Source: Paenibacillus sp. FSL M7-0420
GTDB lineage: Bacteria > Bacillota > Bacilli > Paenibacillales > Paenibacillaceae
Length of the DNA: 64,000 nt
NCBI RefSeq assembly: GCF_038002345.1
Contig: NZ_JBBOCJ010000001.1
Location: forward strand, 1,550,001-1,614,000
Direction of reading: 5' to 3'
Both the position numbers and the translations under genes were made by a program. Positions within the stretch are counted from its first letter, which is position 1, and the number at the start of each line of letters is the position of its first letter. Below are positions 33,045 to 41,734 of this stretch, in pieces. The notes under the pieces are model-generated. The model worked only from the letters and a program-made list of their open reading frames with translations. It did no database searches and had not been told where the DNA came from.

Positions 33045-35642
33045 TTATTCTTTCACAATCTGAAGCTTATATTCCTGCACGGTGACATGATCCTCCGCCT
33101 TGACCGTGAGCTTCACCTCAGTGCGGCTATGCGGCAGCTTGATCTCGCGCGGGAGTGAATCCTCGATCAGAATCCCGTCTGCATAGACCAGGGCATTGTG
33201 ATGGTGTGGTGTAACGTTCAGTTGTACCTGGCTTGCCGCTTGCGGAACGCTCAGGCTATACGTGGTTATGCCGCTGCTGAAGGAGGTAGACAGCGTTCCT
33301 TCACTGAAGGCAAGCTGGCGCAGTCCGGCATTGTGATCATAACCGGTCATCATGCGCAGCAGGTCGAAGATGCCATTTTCCTTCTCAGGAACCACGAATT
33401 TGACTTCCACCTCAGTCTTGCCGCCAATTGCTTCAGCAGGAATCAGATAACTCCGCTCGTAGAAGCTGCGGGCTTCATCCGTATGCAGCACCTCGCTCGC
33501 AATCAGCTCCCCGTCTACATAAATCGCTATTTTCTTACCATTATTTCCTGAGAAATAAGTGACCGAGAGGTAGTTGTCCGTGCGCGGTGCCACCTTCATC
33601 CGGTAGCTGAACCAGCCGCCGTTCTCCGCTTTGCGGATGTTATATCCGTCCCAGGTGGCTACAGAGGTGTTCTCTCCCTCAATGCCATGCTCCAGCTCAT
33701 ACTGGTCATTGCCGACAGGCAGGCTGTCCAGTGTAGCGTCCTGCACACGCTGCCGGATTTTGCCCTGTAAAATATGCTTCTGCAGCTCAGCCGAATCCGC
33801 CTCCACCAGACGCCAGTAGATGCCGTAACGCTCACTATGCTGCTTATAATGCGGGGTGAAGACCAGCCGCTGATCCTCATCCGTTCCCCGCAGCGCAAAG
33901 GCCAGTTCTTCCTGCTCCAGCCGGACTACACGGTCCGCAAGCTGCTCCAGCCACTCCTGCGGGCTCTCGTTCACCGTCGTGATGAAGTCCTTCACCAGCA
34001 TGTTGCGGGTCGGCACACTGACAGCAACCCCTGTAGCGGATACGGACAGGTCGCTGTCGCCCAGAGCGGCGCTCAGCACCACCGGCCCATACTTGAACGC
34101 GACCACCTGGCGGGCATCCGGCAGGCTGAAGTGCGTCAGCTTCACCGGCAGCTTGAGCTGAAGCATGTCGCCGTCTTCCCATACTCTGCTAGTCACGATG
34201 TAATTTCCGCTGACCGCTGAGTTCACAGGCTGCCCGTTCAATAGAAGCTCAGGTTCTCCGGCCAGCCAATCCGGCAGACGAAGCTTCAGCGTGGTGGACT
34301 GAGCCTGAGGCTGCATCACTGAGATCTTGAACTCTACAGTATCACTATAAGGCAGATTGGCCGACTGGATCAGCATCAGGCCGTGCGCGGCAGAATCCAG
34401 GGTAGAGCTAAGGTACTGGTTGACCACTATGCTGTCCGCATCGTAGAAATACAGGCTGTCATTCAGCTTGGTGAAGCTCTCCATGCCGGTTCCCGTACAG
34501 CACCAGAAATGCTCGAACGGCGAGCTGTACACCTTGAAATACCCGGTAGCCATAGGCTGGAAATACATCGTCATCCCGGTAAGCGGGTGCTGTGAGGACA
34601 CAATAGCATTCAGATACGTGTTCTCGTAGAAGTCGGCGTAACGGGTATCTCCCGTGAGTTTGAACAGCTCGCGGGTCAGCTTGAGCATATTGTAGGTGTT
34701 GCAGGTCTCCGCTGTGAAGTTGGAGCGTTCCCGGTCCAGCATATCCGGATCACCGAAGTGCTCCCATTCGCTGTTCCCTCCGGTGATGTAGCTGTGATGA
34801 TGGACAACCATCTCCCAGAACTGCACCGCCGCTTCCAGATAAAAGGCTTCACTCTCCCCAAGTGTCCGGTAACGGTTCAGCGCACCGAGGAATTTCGGAA
34901 TCGTGGTATTAGCGTGCTTGCCCTTGAGAATATCCCTGCCCTCATGGACAGGAGTGAAGAGAGTCAGCTCGTCGAAGCTGTGTGCGGCGCTTAAATGGCC
35001 TGCTTTTCCGGTGATTCTGTACAGGTCGTAGAGGCAGTCATTCATCCCGCCGTATTCCACCGATAATACACGCTGATGGACCTCTTCAGACCAGGAGGCT
35101 GTGCGGCGGTATACCCAGTCCCCGAGCTTATCCGCCAGGGCATAGGCCGTCTTGCTGCCGGTGGCAGAGTAGGACGCTGTGAGTCCGGCGATGATTTTGT
35201 GCATCGTATACCAGGGGACCCAGGCCGGCTGCTTGTTCTCCACATGATCGAAAAGGCGTTCCTCGAACGCGGAGAGGTAACCGCTCTCATGCTGGCACAG
35301 GGCCAGCTCTTCCAGGAGATAGTTCAGCCTGAGCGCCAGCCCGTCATCCCGCGTACAGGCATAGGCCTGGGACAGCGCCGACAGATAGTGGCCCAGCGTG
35401 TGTCCGCGGATCTCTGTGTTCTCCCAGCCGGGATATTTGTCGGCACGCTTCGGCAGTCCCCGGTTCTCGCGGAAGCCCGCCAGCAGACGGTCTGGATCAT
35501 AGCTGGTCAGATAATCAATCTCCTTGGCAAAGGCGTTCGCGATATACGGATCGGACACACGGACCTGGTCCATGCGGTATTCCTCGTACAAAGGCTTACC
35601 CTGAATCGGGGCCGCAAGCGGCTGATGGGGTGTAATTGTCAT
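33045..35642 (-). CDS. Glycoside hydrolase family 127 (probable beta-L-arabinofuranosidase)
   Basis: This 865-residue (alpha/alpha)6-barrel enzyme is of the former DUF1680. The metal/catalytic motifs are present: Glu312 and Cys314 in TAETCNTYNM, and the cysteine pair Cys381-Cys382 in HFWCCTGTGME. In Bifidobacterium HypBA1 the equivalent zinc-bound cysteine acts as nucleophile. The barrel is followed by beta-sandwich domains. The last ~100 residues (LSVPQAASQVQLNVTP) resemble a cadherin-like or Ig-like extension, making this longer than the ~650-residue core enzymes. No signal peptide is seen, so it is probably cytosolic. It complements the GH43 enzyme for arabinan or hydroxyproline-linked arabinosides. 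Confidence 0.9.
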   Translation of the reverse strand: MTITPHQPLAAPIQGKPLYEEYRMDQVRVSDPYIANAFAKEIDYLTSYDPDRLLAGFRENRGLPKRADKYPGWENTEIRGHTLGHYLSALSQAYACTRDDGLALRLNYLLEELALCQHESGYLSAFEERLFDHVENKQPAWVPWYTMHKIIAGLTASYSATGSKTAYALADKLGDWVYRRTASWSEEVHQRVLSVEYGGMNDCLYDLYRITGKAGHLSAAHSFDELTLFTPVHEGRDILKGKHANTTIPKFLGALNRYRTLGESEAFYLEAAVQFWEMVVHHHSYITGGNSEWEHFGDPDMLDRERSNFTAETCNTYNMLKLTRELFKLTGDTRYADFYENTYLNAIVSSQHPLTGMTMYFQPMATGYFKVYSSPFEHFWCCTGTGMESFTKLNDSLYFYDADSIVVNQYLSSTLDSAAHGLMLIQSANLPYSDTVEFKISVMQPQAQSTTLKLRLPDWLAGEPELLLNGQPVNSAVSGNYIVTSRVWEDGDMLQLKLPVKLTHFSLPDARQVVAFKYGPVVLSAALGDSDLSVSATGVAVSVPTRNMLVKDFITTVNESPQEWLEQLADRVVRLEQEELAFALRGTDEDQRLVFTPHYKQHSERYGIYWRLVEADSAELQKHILQGKIRQRVQDATLDSLPVGNDQYELEHGIEGENTSVATWDGYNIRKAENGGWFSYRMKVAPRTDNYLSVTYFSGNNGKKIAIYVDGELIASEVLHTDEARSFYERSYLIPAEAIGGKTEVEVKFVVPEKENGIFDLLRMMTGYDHNAGLRQLAFSEGTLSTSFSSGITTYSLSVPQAASQVQLNVTPHHHNALVYADGILIEDSLPREIKLPHSRTEVKLTVKAEDHVTVQEYKLQIVKE

Positions 35643-35783
35643 TTTGTATCCTCATTCCTATAGGTTCTGTAGGGTTACTGCTGGATGAATATCCTACATT
35701 TAAGCTTATAGATAAAGGGCTGGTGGGTAAATAGTGATTGGATTGAATATGTGTGAAAAGGTTAGATTGGTGGGGGGAGACGC

Positions 35784-35825
35784 AAAAAAAGCCACAACCG
35801 CTGCTGGGCAACAGGCTGTGGCTTA
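35784..35825 (-). terminator. Intrinsic terminator of the small secreted-protein gene
   Basis: TAAGCCACA and TGTGGCTTTTTTT (minus strand) form a stem with a GC-rich internal part and a T7 run. It lies 41 bases after the stop of the gene ending at 35866. Confidence 0.85.
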
Positions 35826-35865
35826 AGGTTTGTGAAAGGTAAGGGATTAAGGAGGTAGCAGCTCC

Positions 35866-36393
35866 TTATGGAGTGTACTGCTGCACGATCGATACAATCT
35901 GGTTATCCTGAATCGTGAGGTGATAAGGCGAACCGCTTAGATCGAATATATCCGTCTTGGCGAATTCATGAATGAACTGCTTCAGCGTGAGCGATTCGTT
36001 CCAGTTAATGTCCAGGTCTTCGAGCTTGCCGGTGCGGTCATAGATCTGCATGATGACCTTGGCATCCGGGGCTACCGTATAAGTGGTCAGCGTGTCGCTG
36101 TCGTTCACGATATAGTAACCGTCCGGGGCACCGCCGATTTCGGCTGCGGATTCCGGCTCCCGCTGGGCGAAGACCGCGTCGGCTGCTGCGCCTTCATACC
36201 ATTCGATTTCATCTCCGGTGAGCGTCGTCTGACCGTTATGGTTCTCTAAGGAATGTATATACACTGTCAGATGCTGGGCCAACCCCTCGCTCTTGGCATC
36301 TGCGGTTTTGATGGTTGTGCTCGCCGTAGTCACGAGGGAAAGAAACAACAGGACCAGTACAGGAAGCAGGTAGACGTTTTTGTTTTTTAACAT
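35866..36393 (-). CDS. Secreted or membrane-anchored protein (uncharacterised)
   Basis: This 175-residue protein has an N-terminal hydrophobic segment (VYLLPVLVLLFLSLVTTAST) that is a signal peptide or anchor. A mixed-charge extracytoplasmic part follows, with no domain I recognise. The stretch DGYYIVNDSDTLTTYTVAPDAKVIMQIYD looks beta-rich. The start at 36393 follows AAGGGGGAAA; an in-frame ATG at 36429 gives an unlikely N-terminus. It is transcribed divergently from an XRE-TPR regulator and has its own terminator. Confidence 0.75.
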   Translation of the reverse strand: MLKNKNVYLLPVLVLLFLSLVTTASTTIKTADAKSEGLAQHLTVYIHSLENHNGQTTLTGDEIEWYEGAAADAVFAQREPESAAEIGGAPDGYYIVNDSDTLTTYTVAPDAKVIMQIYDRTGKLEDLDINWNESLTLKQFIHEFAKTDIFDLSGSPYHLTIQDNQIVSIVQQYTP

Positions 36394-36620
36394 TATGAAT
36401 TTCCCCCTTGGCGTAATCTTACACGGCATAAGTCTACACTCTTTATTTACCCTGCCGGAATATTCTCAAACTTGTTTATACCCTAATAAACGTTAGTCCA
36501 GCAGAAATGTTGCAAAAGATTTTTTAACTGGGTATATATAACAAATATTCCGTCTTTGTCAACCTCTTTTGAACCGTTCAAACCAGATTGACCTGCCTAA
36601 TTAAGGGATTTATGATATAG

Positions 36621-36650
36621 GAATATCTGGATTTTTACTAGAATATCTGG
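36621..36650. promoter_or_regulatory. Paired 10-bp direct repeats before the XRE-TPR regulator
   Basis: GAATATCTGG occurs at 36621-36630 and again at 36641-36650, exactly 20 bp apart (about two helical turns), just upstream of the ribosome binding site of the regulator gene. Same-face spacing fits a dimeric or cooperative operator, possibly for autoregulation. Confidence 0.45.
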
Positions 36651-36671
36651 TTCTTGAGGGGCGGTATTGGT

Positions 36672-38072
36672 TTGCAACAGCACACTACAATTCAAACAGA
36701 ACTGGCTGCTTTTCTTAGAAAAGAAGGCCAGACAATCAATCAGTTCGCAGGAATCTCCGGTGTCAATTCGGGAACGCTCAGCAGCATTATTAATGGTAAC
36801 CGTCCTATTGCCATGCAGCAGCTGGACCGGATTACCGCCGGAATGGGGCTTCCTGAAGGAGCATTTTATGAGTTATATATAGATGAATGTGTCGTACATT
36901 CCGCACCCGACTGGCGTCGGCTGGGACCCTTCCTGCACCGCTGTGCGGAGCTGGACAAGCTGGAGTGTATCCGGCAGGTGGTTCAAATCATCATGGACAA
37001 TATTACATATGCCCCGCTCCTGTTCGATACGGCGGAGGAATTCTACGGGCAAGGCAAGCTTCAGGCAGCGGCTCTGCTGTATGAAGGGGTAGCCGACACT
37101 GAGAAATATCAGCATTCGGAGCGGCTGGCCCTGTGTCAGTACCGGCTGTTCACGATCCGGATCGGCCAGAGCCCGGAGGCGGATTTCCGTGCGGCGACCC
37201 GGTTTGAATATTTTGTAGAGCGCCTGGAGGAAATAGACCAGTTGGAAGCGCTTCGGCAGCTGGCAGATATCTATATTGCTCTACAGCACTGGGAGAAGGC
37301 CAGACTACTGGCAGAGGAGCTGCGTCATAAGACATCTATCCAGTACGAAATCAGATTCTACAAAACGAAAAAGAAGAAGGAGCTGAGGCAGGCGCCCAGA
37401 CCACTTTGCTTCTATATATTGTATGCTTACTGGCTGCAATCCAAGGTATGCGAGGAATCCGGTGAATATGAGCGGGCGCTGGAATATGTGGGCCTTTACA
37501 CTGAAATGAGCTGGATTGTCGAGGAATCGGAAGAGGTTCAGCAGATCCGGGCGCAGTTCAGCAGGCTGGGGACAGTCTACAAGTCTCTATACCGTCTAAT
37601 GTGCGGTGAGCTTGAGGCTCTTCCCGAGGTGATGGAATCTATCGGCACCTCCGGGCTTGGACTGCTGGACGGGCTGCTTAAGACAGTTCAAGCGGCTAAC
37701 CGTTATGGCTGGGAAGTGGACGGGCTTATCAGCCGCTTCCAGCCGCTGCTCACACCGGAGGGAGCAGCCTTCGGGCAAGCCGAAGGAACTCCGGGCAGGG
37801 AGACGCCGGAGCAATATCCGGTACTGCTCTATGAGCTGGCGCTGTACTCTCTCAAAGCAGAGAAGATCGAGCAGGGGATACGTTATATCTTCGGTAGCCT
37901 GGAGGCTTCCGCCGCACTTGGCAGCATAGCCTGTGTGATCCGCTGTGTAAGATTATTCGAGCAATTCCGGCCGCATGCTTCAGCAGAAGACCAGGATCGG
38001 TATAAGCAGCTTATTAATAGGGTGCAGGTTGCTCATGCAGAGCAGACGGTTAAGACACAAGACCAGTTGTAG
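36672..38072 (+). CDS. XRE-type regulator with C-terminal TPR-like repeats
   Basis: This ~466-residue protein has an N-terminal helix-turn-helix (INQFAGISGVNSGTLSSIINGNRPI, residues ~18-50) and a long all-helical region with TPR-like pairs (for example LQAAALLYEGV, YERALEYVGLY, LALYSLKAEKIEQGI). This is the layout of RRNPP-type regulators, which bind signalling peptides. No adjacent peptide gene is evident. The TTG at 36672 has GAGGGGCGG upstream; an in-frame TTG at 36654 is less well placed. A terminator follows and then hairpin array C. Confidence 0.8.
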   Translation: MQQHTTIQTELAAFLRKEGQTINQFAGISGVNSGTLSSIINGNRPIAMQQLDRITAGMGLPEGAFYELYIDECVVHSAPDWRRLGPFLHRCAELDKLECIRQVVQIIMDNITYAPLLFDTAEEFYGQGKLQAAALLYEGVADTEKYQHSERLALCQYRLFTIRIGQSPEADFRAATRFEYFVERLEEIDQLEALRQLADIYIALQHWEKARLLAEELRHKTSIQYEIRFYKTKKKKELRQAPRPLCFYILYAYWLQSKVCEESGEYERALEYVGLYTEMSWIVEESEEVQQIRAQFSRLGTVYKSLYRLMCGELEALPEVMESIGTSGLGLLDGLLKTVQAANRYGWEVDGLISRFQPLLTPEGAAFGQAEGTPGRETPEQYPVLLYELALYSLKAEKIEQGIRYIFGSLEASAALGSIACVIRCVRLFEQFRPHASAEDQDRYKQLINRVQVAHAEQTVKTQDQL

Positions 38073-38089
38073 TATGCCATAGTTCGTAT

Positions 38090-38128
38090 GCAAGGAAGCC
38101 CCTTCCGGGATGGAGGGGGCTTCCTTGC
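38090..38128 (+). terminator. Intrinsic terminator before hairpin array C
   Basis: GCAAGGAAGCCCC (38090-38102) pairs with GGGGCTTCCTTGC (38116-38128), a perfect 13-bp stem. The T-run is absent, so it may be a weak terminator. The first array unit starts three bases later. Confidence 0.65.
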
Positions 38129-38130
38129 AT

Positions 38131-38570
38131 GGACCGAATGTATGCGGAAAACCGATTACATTGCGCCGGGTGGTGGTGTGCGGGCGTAATGTAATCGAAA
38201 AACCGATCACATTACGCCGGGCGGTGGTGTGCGGGCGTAATGTAATCGAAAAACCGATTACATTGCGCCGGGTGGTGGCGTGCGGGCCGAATGTAATCGA
38301 AAAACCGATTACATTACGCTGGGTGGTGGCGTGCGGTCCGAATGTAATCGAAAAACCGACTACATTGCGCCGGGTGGTGGCGTGCGGTCCGAATGTAATC
38401 GAAAAACCGATCACATTGCGCCGGGTGGTGGTGTGCGGGCGCAATGTAATCGAAAAACCGATTACATTGCGCCGGGTGGTGGTGTGCGGGCCGAATGTAA
38501 TCGAAAAACCGATTACATTGCGCTGGGTGCTTTGCGGTCCGCAATGTAATCGAAAAACCGATTACATGAC
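38131..38570. repeat. 51-bp hairpin array C (9 units)
   Basis: Unit stems begin at 38137, 38188, 38239, 38290, 38341, 38392, 38443, 38494 and 38543 (seven intervals of 51, last 49). Most are near-perfect hairpins with 10-bp arms AATGTAATCG and CGATTACATT around loop AAAAAC. The linker is GC-rich (GCGCCGGGTGGTGGTGTGCG). The first unit has the array-A left arm (TGTATGCGG) joined to the array-C right arm. Stem changes are single transitions that leave a G-U pair on one strand. It lies between convergent genes. Confidence 0.93.
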
Positions 38571-38595
38571 GCCAGCCGCCACACCATCTCGCCCT

Positions 38596-38666
38596 CACCA
38601 CGCTCGGCCCCACCACGCCCCGTCCCCACCACGCTCGGCCCCACCACGCCCCGTCCCCACCACGCC
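38596..38666. repeat. C-rich 31-bp tandem repeat
   Basis: CACCACGCTCGGCCC followed by CACCACGCCCCGTCC occurs at 38596 and again at 38627, and the start of a third copy follows. It is strongly strand-asymmetric (almost no G runs on the plus strand) and lies directly after array C, before the end of the aldo/keto reductase gene. Confidence 0.75.
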
Positions 38667-38695
38667 CTTGCCCTACCCTCCAACTCGCCCCGGCC

Positions 38696-39670
38696 CTATC
38701 GCGCCGGTGCGAAGCCGGCGACCTCGCTGAGGATCGCATCGATCGCCTTCAGCGTATCCGGCTGAAGCACGACTTCCACAGCCTGCGCGTTCTCCCGCAC
38801 CTGCTCGGGTCTGCTGGCGCCGATCAGCGCCGAGCTTACGCCGGGCTGGCGCAGTACCCAGGCCAGGGCAAGCTGGGAGAGCTTCAGGTCCAGCTCTCCG
38901 GCAAGCGCATCCAGCTTGCCAACAACCTCCAGCACATCATCCCGCAGGTAGCTGCGGATGACGCCGTTCACGGAAGCATCCGCGCCGCGCGTACCGGCCG
39001 GGGGCTGTTGGCCCGGCTTGTATTTGCCGGTCAGAATGCCCTGGGCCAGCGGGGAGAAGACCACTTGTCCCAGACCTTCCTGCGCCGATACTTCCAGCAC
39101 CTCGTCCTCGATATACCGCTCGAACATGTTATAGATCGGCTGATTGGCGGCGAGCGGCCGCAGGTTCAGTCTGCGGCTGATGCCAGCCGCCTGCGAGATC
39201 TGGGCGGCGCTCCATTCGCTGACGGCGGAGTAGAGGATTTTCCCCTGGGCGGTAAGGTCATCAAGGGCGCGAAGCGTCTCCTCCACAGGGGTCTCCCGGT
39301 CGAAGCGGTGGCAGAAGTACACATCGATATAATCCGTGCCCAGCCGGCGCAGGCTGGCTTCGCATTGCTCCATAATATGCTTGCGCGATAACCCGCGGTC
39401 ATTCACCCCGTCCCCCATCGGAAAATACACCTTGGTACTCAGGACGTAATCGGACCGATTGTACGCGCGGAGTGCAGCACCCATGGCTTTCTCACCTTCG
39501 CCTCGGTTGTAGGCATTGGCCGTATCGAAGAAATTGATACCGCATTCAAAAGCAGCGGCAATACACTCATCCGCCGCCTTCTGCTCGGCAGCCGTGCCGT
39601 ATGTAAGCCAGCTCCCCAGGCCAATCTCGCTAACCTTAAGTCCGGTGTTGCCCAGTCTTCTGTATTTCAT
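38696..39670 (-). CDS. Aldo/keto reductase (Kv-beta/YghZ-like)
   Basis: This 324-residue NADPH-dependent reductase begins MKYRRLGNTGLKVSEIGLG. Catalytic residues lie in FFDTANAYNRGEGE (Asp, Tyr), VLSTKVYFP (Lys) and VYFCHRFD (His), and the cofactor site is in SALIGASRPEQVRENAQ. It resembles the AKR12/YghZ group that reduces aldehydes such as methylglyoxal. It is monocistronic, on the minus strand, convergent with the XRE-TPR gene across array C. Confidence 0.92.
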   Translation of the reverse strand: MKYRRLGNTGLKVSEIGLGSWLTYGTAAEQKAADECIAAAFECGINFFDTANAYNRGEGEKAMGAALRAYNRSDYVLSTKVYFPMGDGVNDRGLSRKHIMEQCEASLRRLGTDYIDVYFCHRFDRETPVEETLRALDDLTAQGKILYSAVSEWSAAQISQAAGISRRLNLRPLAANQPIYNMFERYIEDEVLEVSAQEGLGQVVFSPLAQGILTGKYKPGQQPPAGTRGADASVNGVIRSYLRDDVLEVVGKLDALAGELDLKLSQLALAWVLRQPGVSSALIGASRPEQVRENAQAVEVVLQPDTLKAIDAILSEVAGFAPAR

Positions 39671-39813
39671 ATTATATTCATTCCTTCCATAGAAGATTAT
39701 GATGAAGAACGATCCCGTCTATCGTATCATATCCGCCGCGTCAAGCGAATGCACACCGGGTTATTCCCCCTTTTGCTGGAGGGCGTGCACGTTTTCCTTG
39801 TAGATAAGCCTGT

Positions 39814-39861
39814 ACATATGTCAGCACATACGTCAGCGCATATGTCTGTACATACGGTAGA
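39814..39861. promoter_or_regulatory. Four 12-bp direct repeats containing a CATAYGT core
   Basis: ACATATGTCAGC, ACATACGTCAGC, GCATATGTCTGT and ACATACGGTAGA follow each other without gaps. Each contains an 8-bp near-palindrome (ACATATGT type). They lie between the divergent aldo/keto reductase and histidine kinase genes, about 115 bases before the kinase start. A repeated operator is plausible. The spacing of 12 bp is not an exact helical turn. Confidence 0.5.
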
Positions 39862-39976
39862 TCCATCGTCCGCATACGGTGAATCTACTTTTTCATCTGC
39901 TGTGTATTGTCGGAGCGGACGTTCAGGTGACATAATCGAAGAGCAGAGCATCTGCACACAGGAAGGCGTGAAGGAC

Positions 39977-41734
39977 TTGAACTATTTCCGGAAGCAATCA
40001 TTCAGCAGCAAACTAAAAACCGCATTCTTGGCCGTGATCCTCCTCTCCGTACTGATGACCGGGGGATTGTCGTATTCCATCTCGGCGGCGACTCTGGAGA
40101 AGAATGCGCTGAAGCTTACCCAGGATAACGTTGTCAAATCGGCGCAGATTATCGACGAGAAGCTGAACAAGCTGATGCTGATTATGATGACCTTTATGAT
40201 CAGCCAGCCCTTTCACGATATGATGAGGGATGTCGTCACCGGGGACACGGGCCGGTATTATACTCACCTGAATGATCTTGATAACGTTTTCTCACAGGCG
40301 CGGATTGCGGAGCCGCTGATCCATTCGATCTATGTGTCCACGCCGATCGGGGAGTTCTACCCTTCCTCGATGAACCGGAACCGTCTGACGGAGTTCAAGG
40401 ATACCTTACTATATGAGCGGATCGAACAGGAGAAGAAGAATACATGGGTGGAAGGCCATGAGGACATGCTCTTCTCCGGGAAGGAACGGGTGATTTCACT
40501 GATTCTGGAGCCTATCTTTGATACAGCGGTCCGCGGGGTCTATATTATCGTCAACATCCGTGAAGACGGCTTCCGCAAGCTGGTGAGCGGGGACACCGGC
40601 GGAGGGGCGCGCAGCTTCCTGCTGAACGCGGCAGGCAGTCCCGTCTATTCTGTGAAGGACCCGCTCGTTCTGCAGGCGGTGGAGGGCAGTGATCTGACCG
40701 GAATGATCAGCAGCAGCCGGGATCTCAGCAATACCTTCAAGCTGGGAGGCGAATCGTATCTGCTGAACTATGCCCATCTGGGCATTGCCGATTGGACGAT
40801 GACCACGATTCAGTCCAAGGCCGGCGTGCTGAAGGATATGATCTACGTGAAATGGCTGCTCGTGGTGGTAGCCCTCTTCGCCTTCACGGTTACAATGATG
40901 GTATCAGGAGCCTTTACCCGTTATCTGCTGCGTCCGCTGCAAGGTCTGATGAAGGTGATGAGGCGGGTGGAAAGCAATGATCTGACTGCCAGATTCGAGA
41001 GCGGGAGCGGGGACGAGCTGGCCCAGGTCGGGATGCGGTTCAACCAGATGCTGGAGCAGATCGTAGTGCTGATCGGAGAGGTCACACAGGCGCAGACCAA
41101 TAAGCGCTCGGCAGAGATCAAGGCCTTGTCGGCGCAGATGGACCCCCATTTCCTGTACAACACGCTGAATACGATCTACTGGAAGCTCAATCTGCAGCAG
41201 GTGAAGCAGTCGCAGAGCATGGTCATGTCGCTGTCCCGGCTGTTCCAGCTCGGGCTGAACAAGGGGCAGGAGATTACTACGCTGTCTAAGGAACTGGAGC
41301 ATGTCCGCATGTATCTGGAGCTGCAATGCAGCTGCTATGAAGGGTTATTCCGTTATGAGATCTTTGTCGAGGATGAAGCGCTGGTTACCCTCCCGATTCC
41401 GCGCATTCTGCTGCAGCCGCTGGTCGAGAACAGCATTCTGCATGGCTTCCGCAACCGGGAGAGCGGGGGGCAGATCGATATCGAAGTCTTCGATGAGGGA
41501 GCACGCTGGTGTCTTAAGGTCAGTGACAATGGAGCTGGTATGGACGAGGAGGCGGTCCGTGCGCTGTTCCGGCGGGAATCGGAGAAGGGCTATGCCGTAT
41601 CCAATCTGATCCGCAGGCTGCAGCTCTACTATGGGGACAGTGCAGCATTACGGGTGGACAGCGGCCTTGGCCGGGGGACGGCGGTTATCATATCTTTACC
41701 CAAACGGGAGGAGCATCAGGATGGACGATCATAG
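39977..41734 (+). CDS. Sensor histidine kinase (YesM-type), module 1
   Basis: This ~585-residue kinase has a first membrane helix (~residues 18-38), a large extracytoplasmic sensor, a second helix (~295-315), a HAMP domain, and a His_kinase domain with the phospho-acceptor His391 in AQMDPHFLYNTLN. The ATPase N-box is LLQPLVENSILHGF and the G-box DNGAGMD. It belongs to the LytS/YesM group that usually senses carbohydrates with a partner binding protein. The frame is open upstream to 39749, but that part contains the 12-bp repeats and has poor composition. TTG 39977 or GTG 39968 is the likely start. It overlaps the response regulator gene. Confidence 0.9.
   Translation: MNYFRKQSFSSKLKTAFLAVILLSVLMTGGLSYSISAATLEKNALKLTQDNVVKSAQIIDEKLNKLMLIMMTFMISQPFHDMMRDVVTGDTGRYYTHLNDLDNVFSQARIAEPLIHSIYVSTPIGEFYPSSMNRNRLTEFKDTLLYERIEQEKKNTWVEGHEDMLFSGKERVISLILEPIFDTAVRGVYIIVNIREDGFRKLVSGDTGGGARSFLLNAAGSPVYSVKDPLVLQAVEGSDLTGMISSSRDLSNTFKLGGESYLLNYAHLGIADWTMTTIQSKAGVLKDMIYVKWLLVVVALFAFTVTMMVSGAFTRYLLRPLQGLMKVMRRVESNDLTARFESGSGDELAQVGMRFNQMLEQIVVLIGEVTQAQTNKRSAEIKALSAQMDPHFLYNTLNTIYWKLNLQQVKQSQSMVMSLSRLFQLGLNKGQEITTLSKELEHVRMYLELQCSCYEGLFRYEIFVEDEALVTLPIPRILLQPLVENSILHGFRNRESGGQIDIEVFDEGARWCLKVSDNGAGMDEEAVRALFRRESEKGYAVSNLIRRLQLYYGDSAALRVDSGLGRGTAVIISLPKREEHQDGRS

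Noticed and set aside
38131..38570. CRISPR array (regular palindromic repeats of ~25 bp with ~26-bp intervals)
   Set aside because: The intervals are themselves conserved from unit to unit, not unique spacers. No cas genes are present, and the same design recurs at seven sites.
39749..39976. Longer N-terminus for the module 1 histidine kinase
   Set aside because: The added residues are His/Ser-rich products of the 12-bp repeats, with no similarity to the kinase family; a ribosome binding site lies near 39961-39975 instead.
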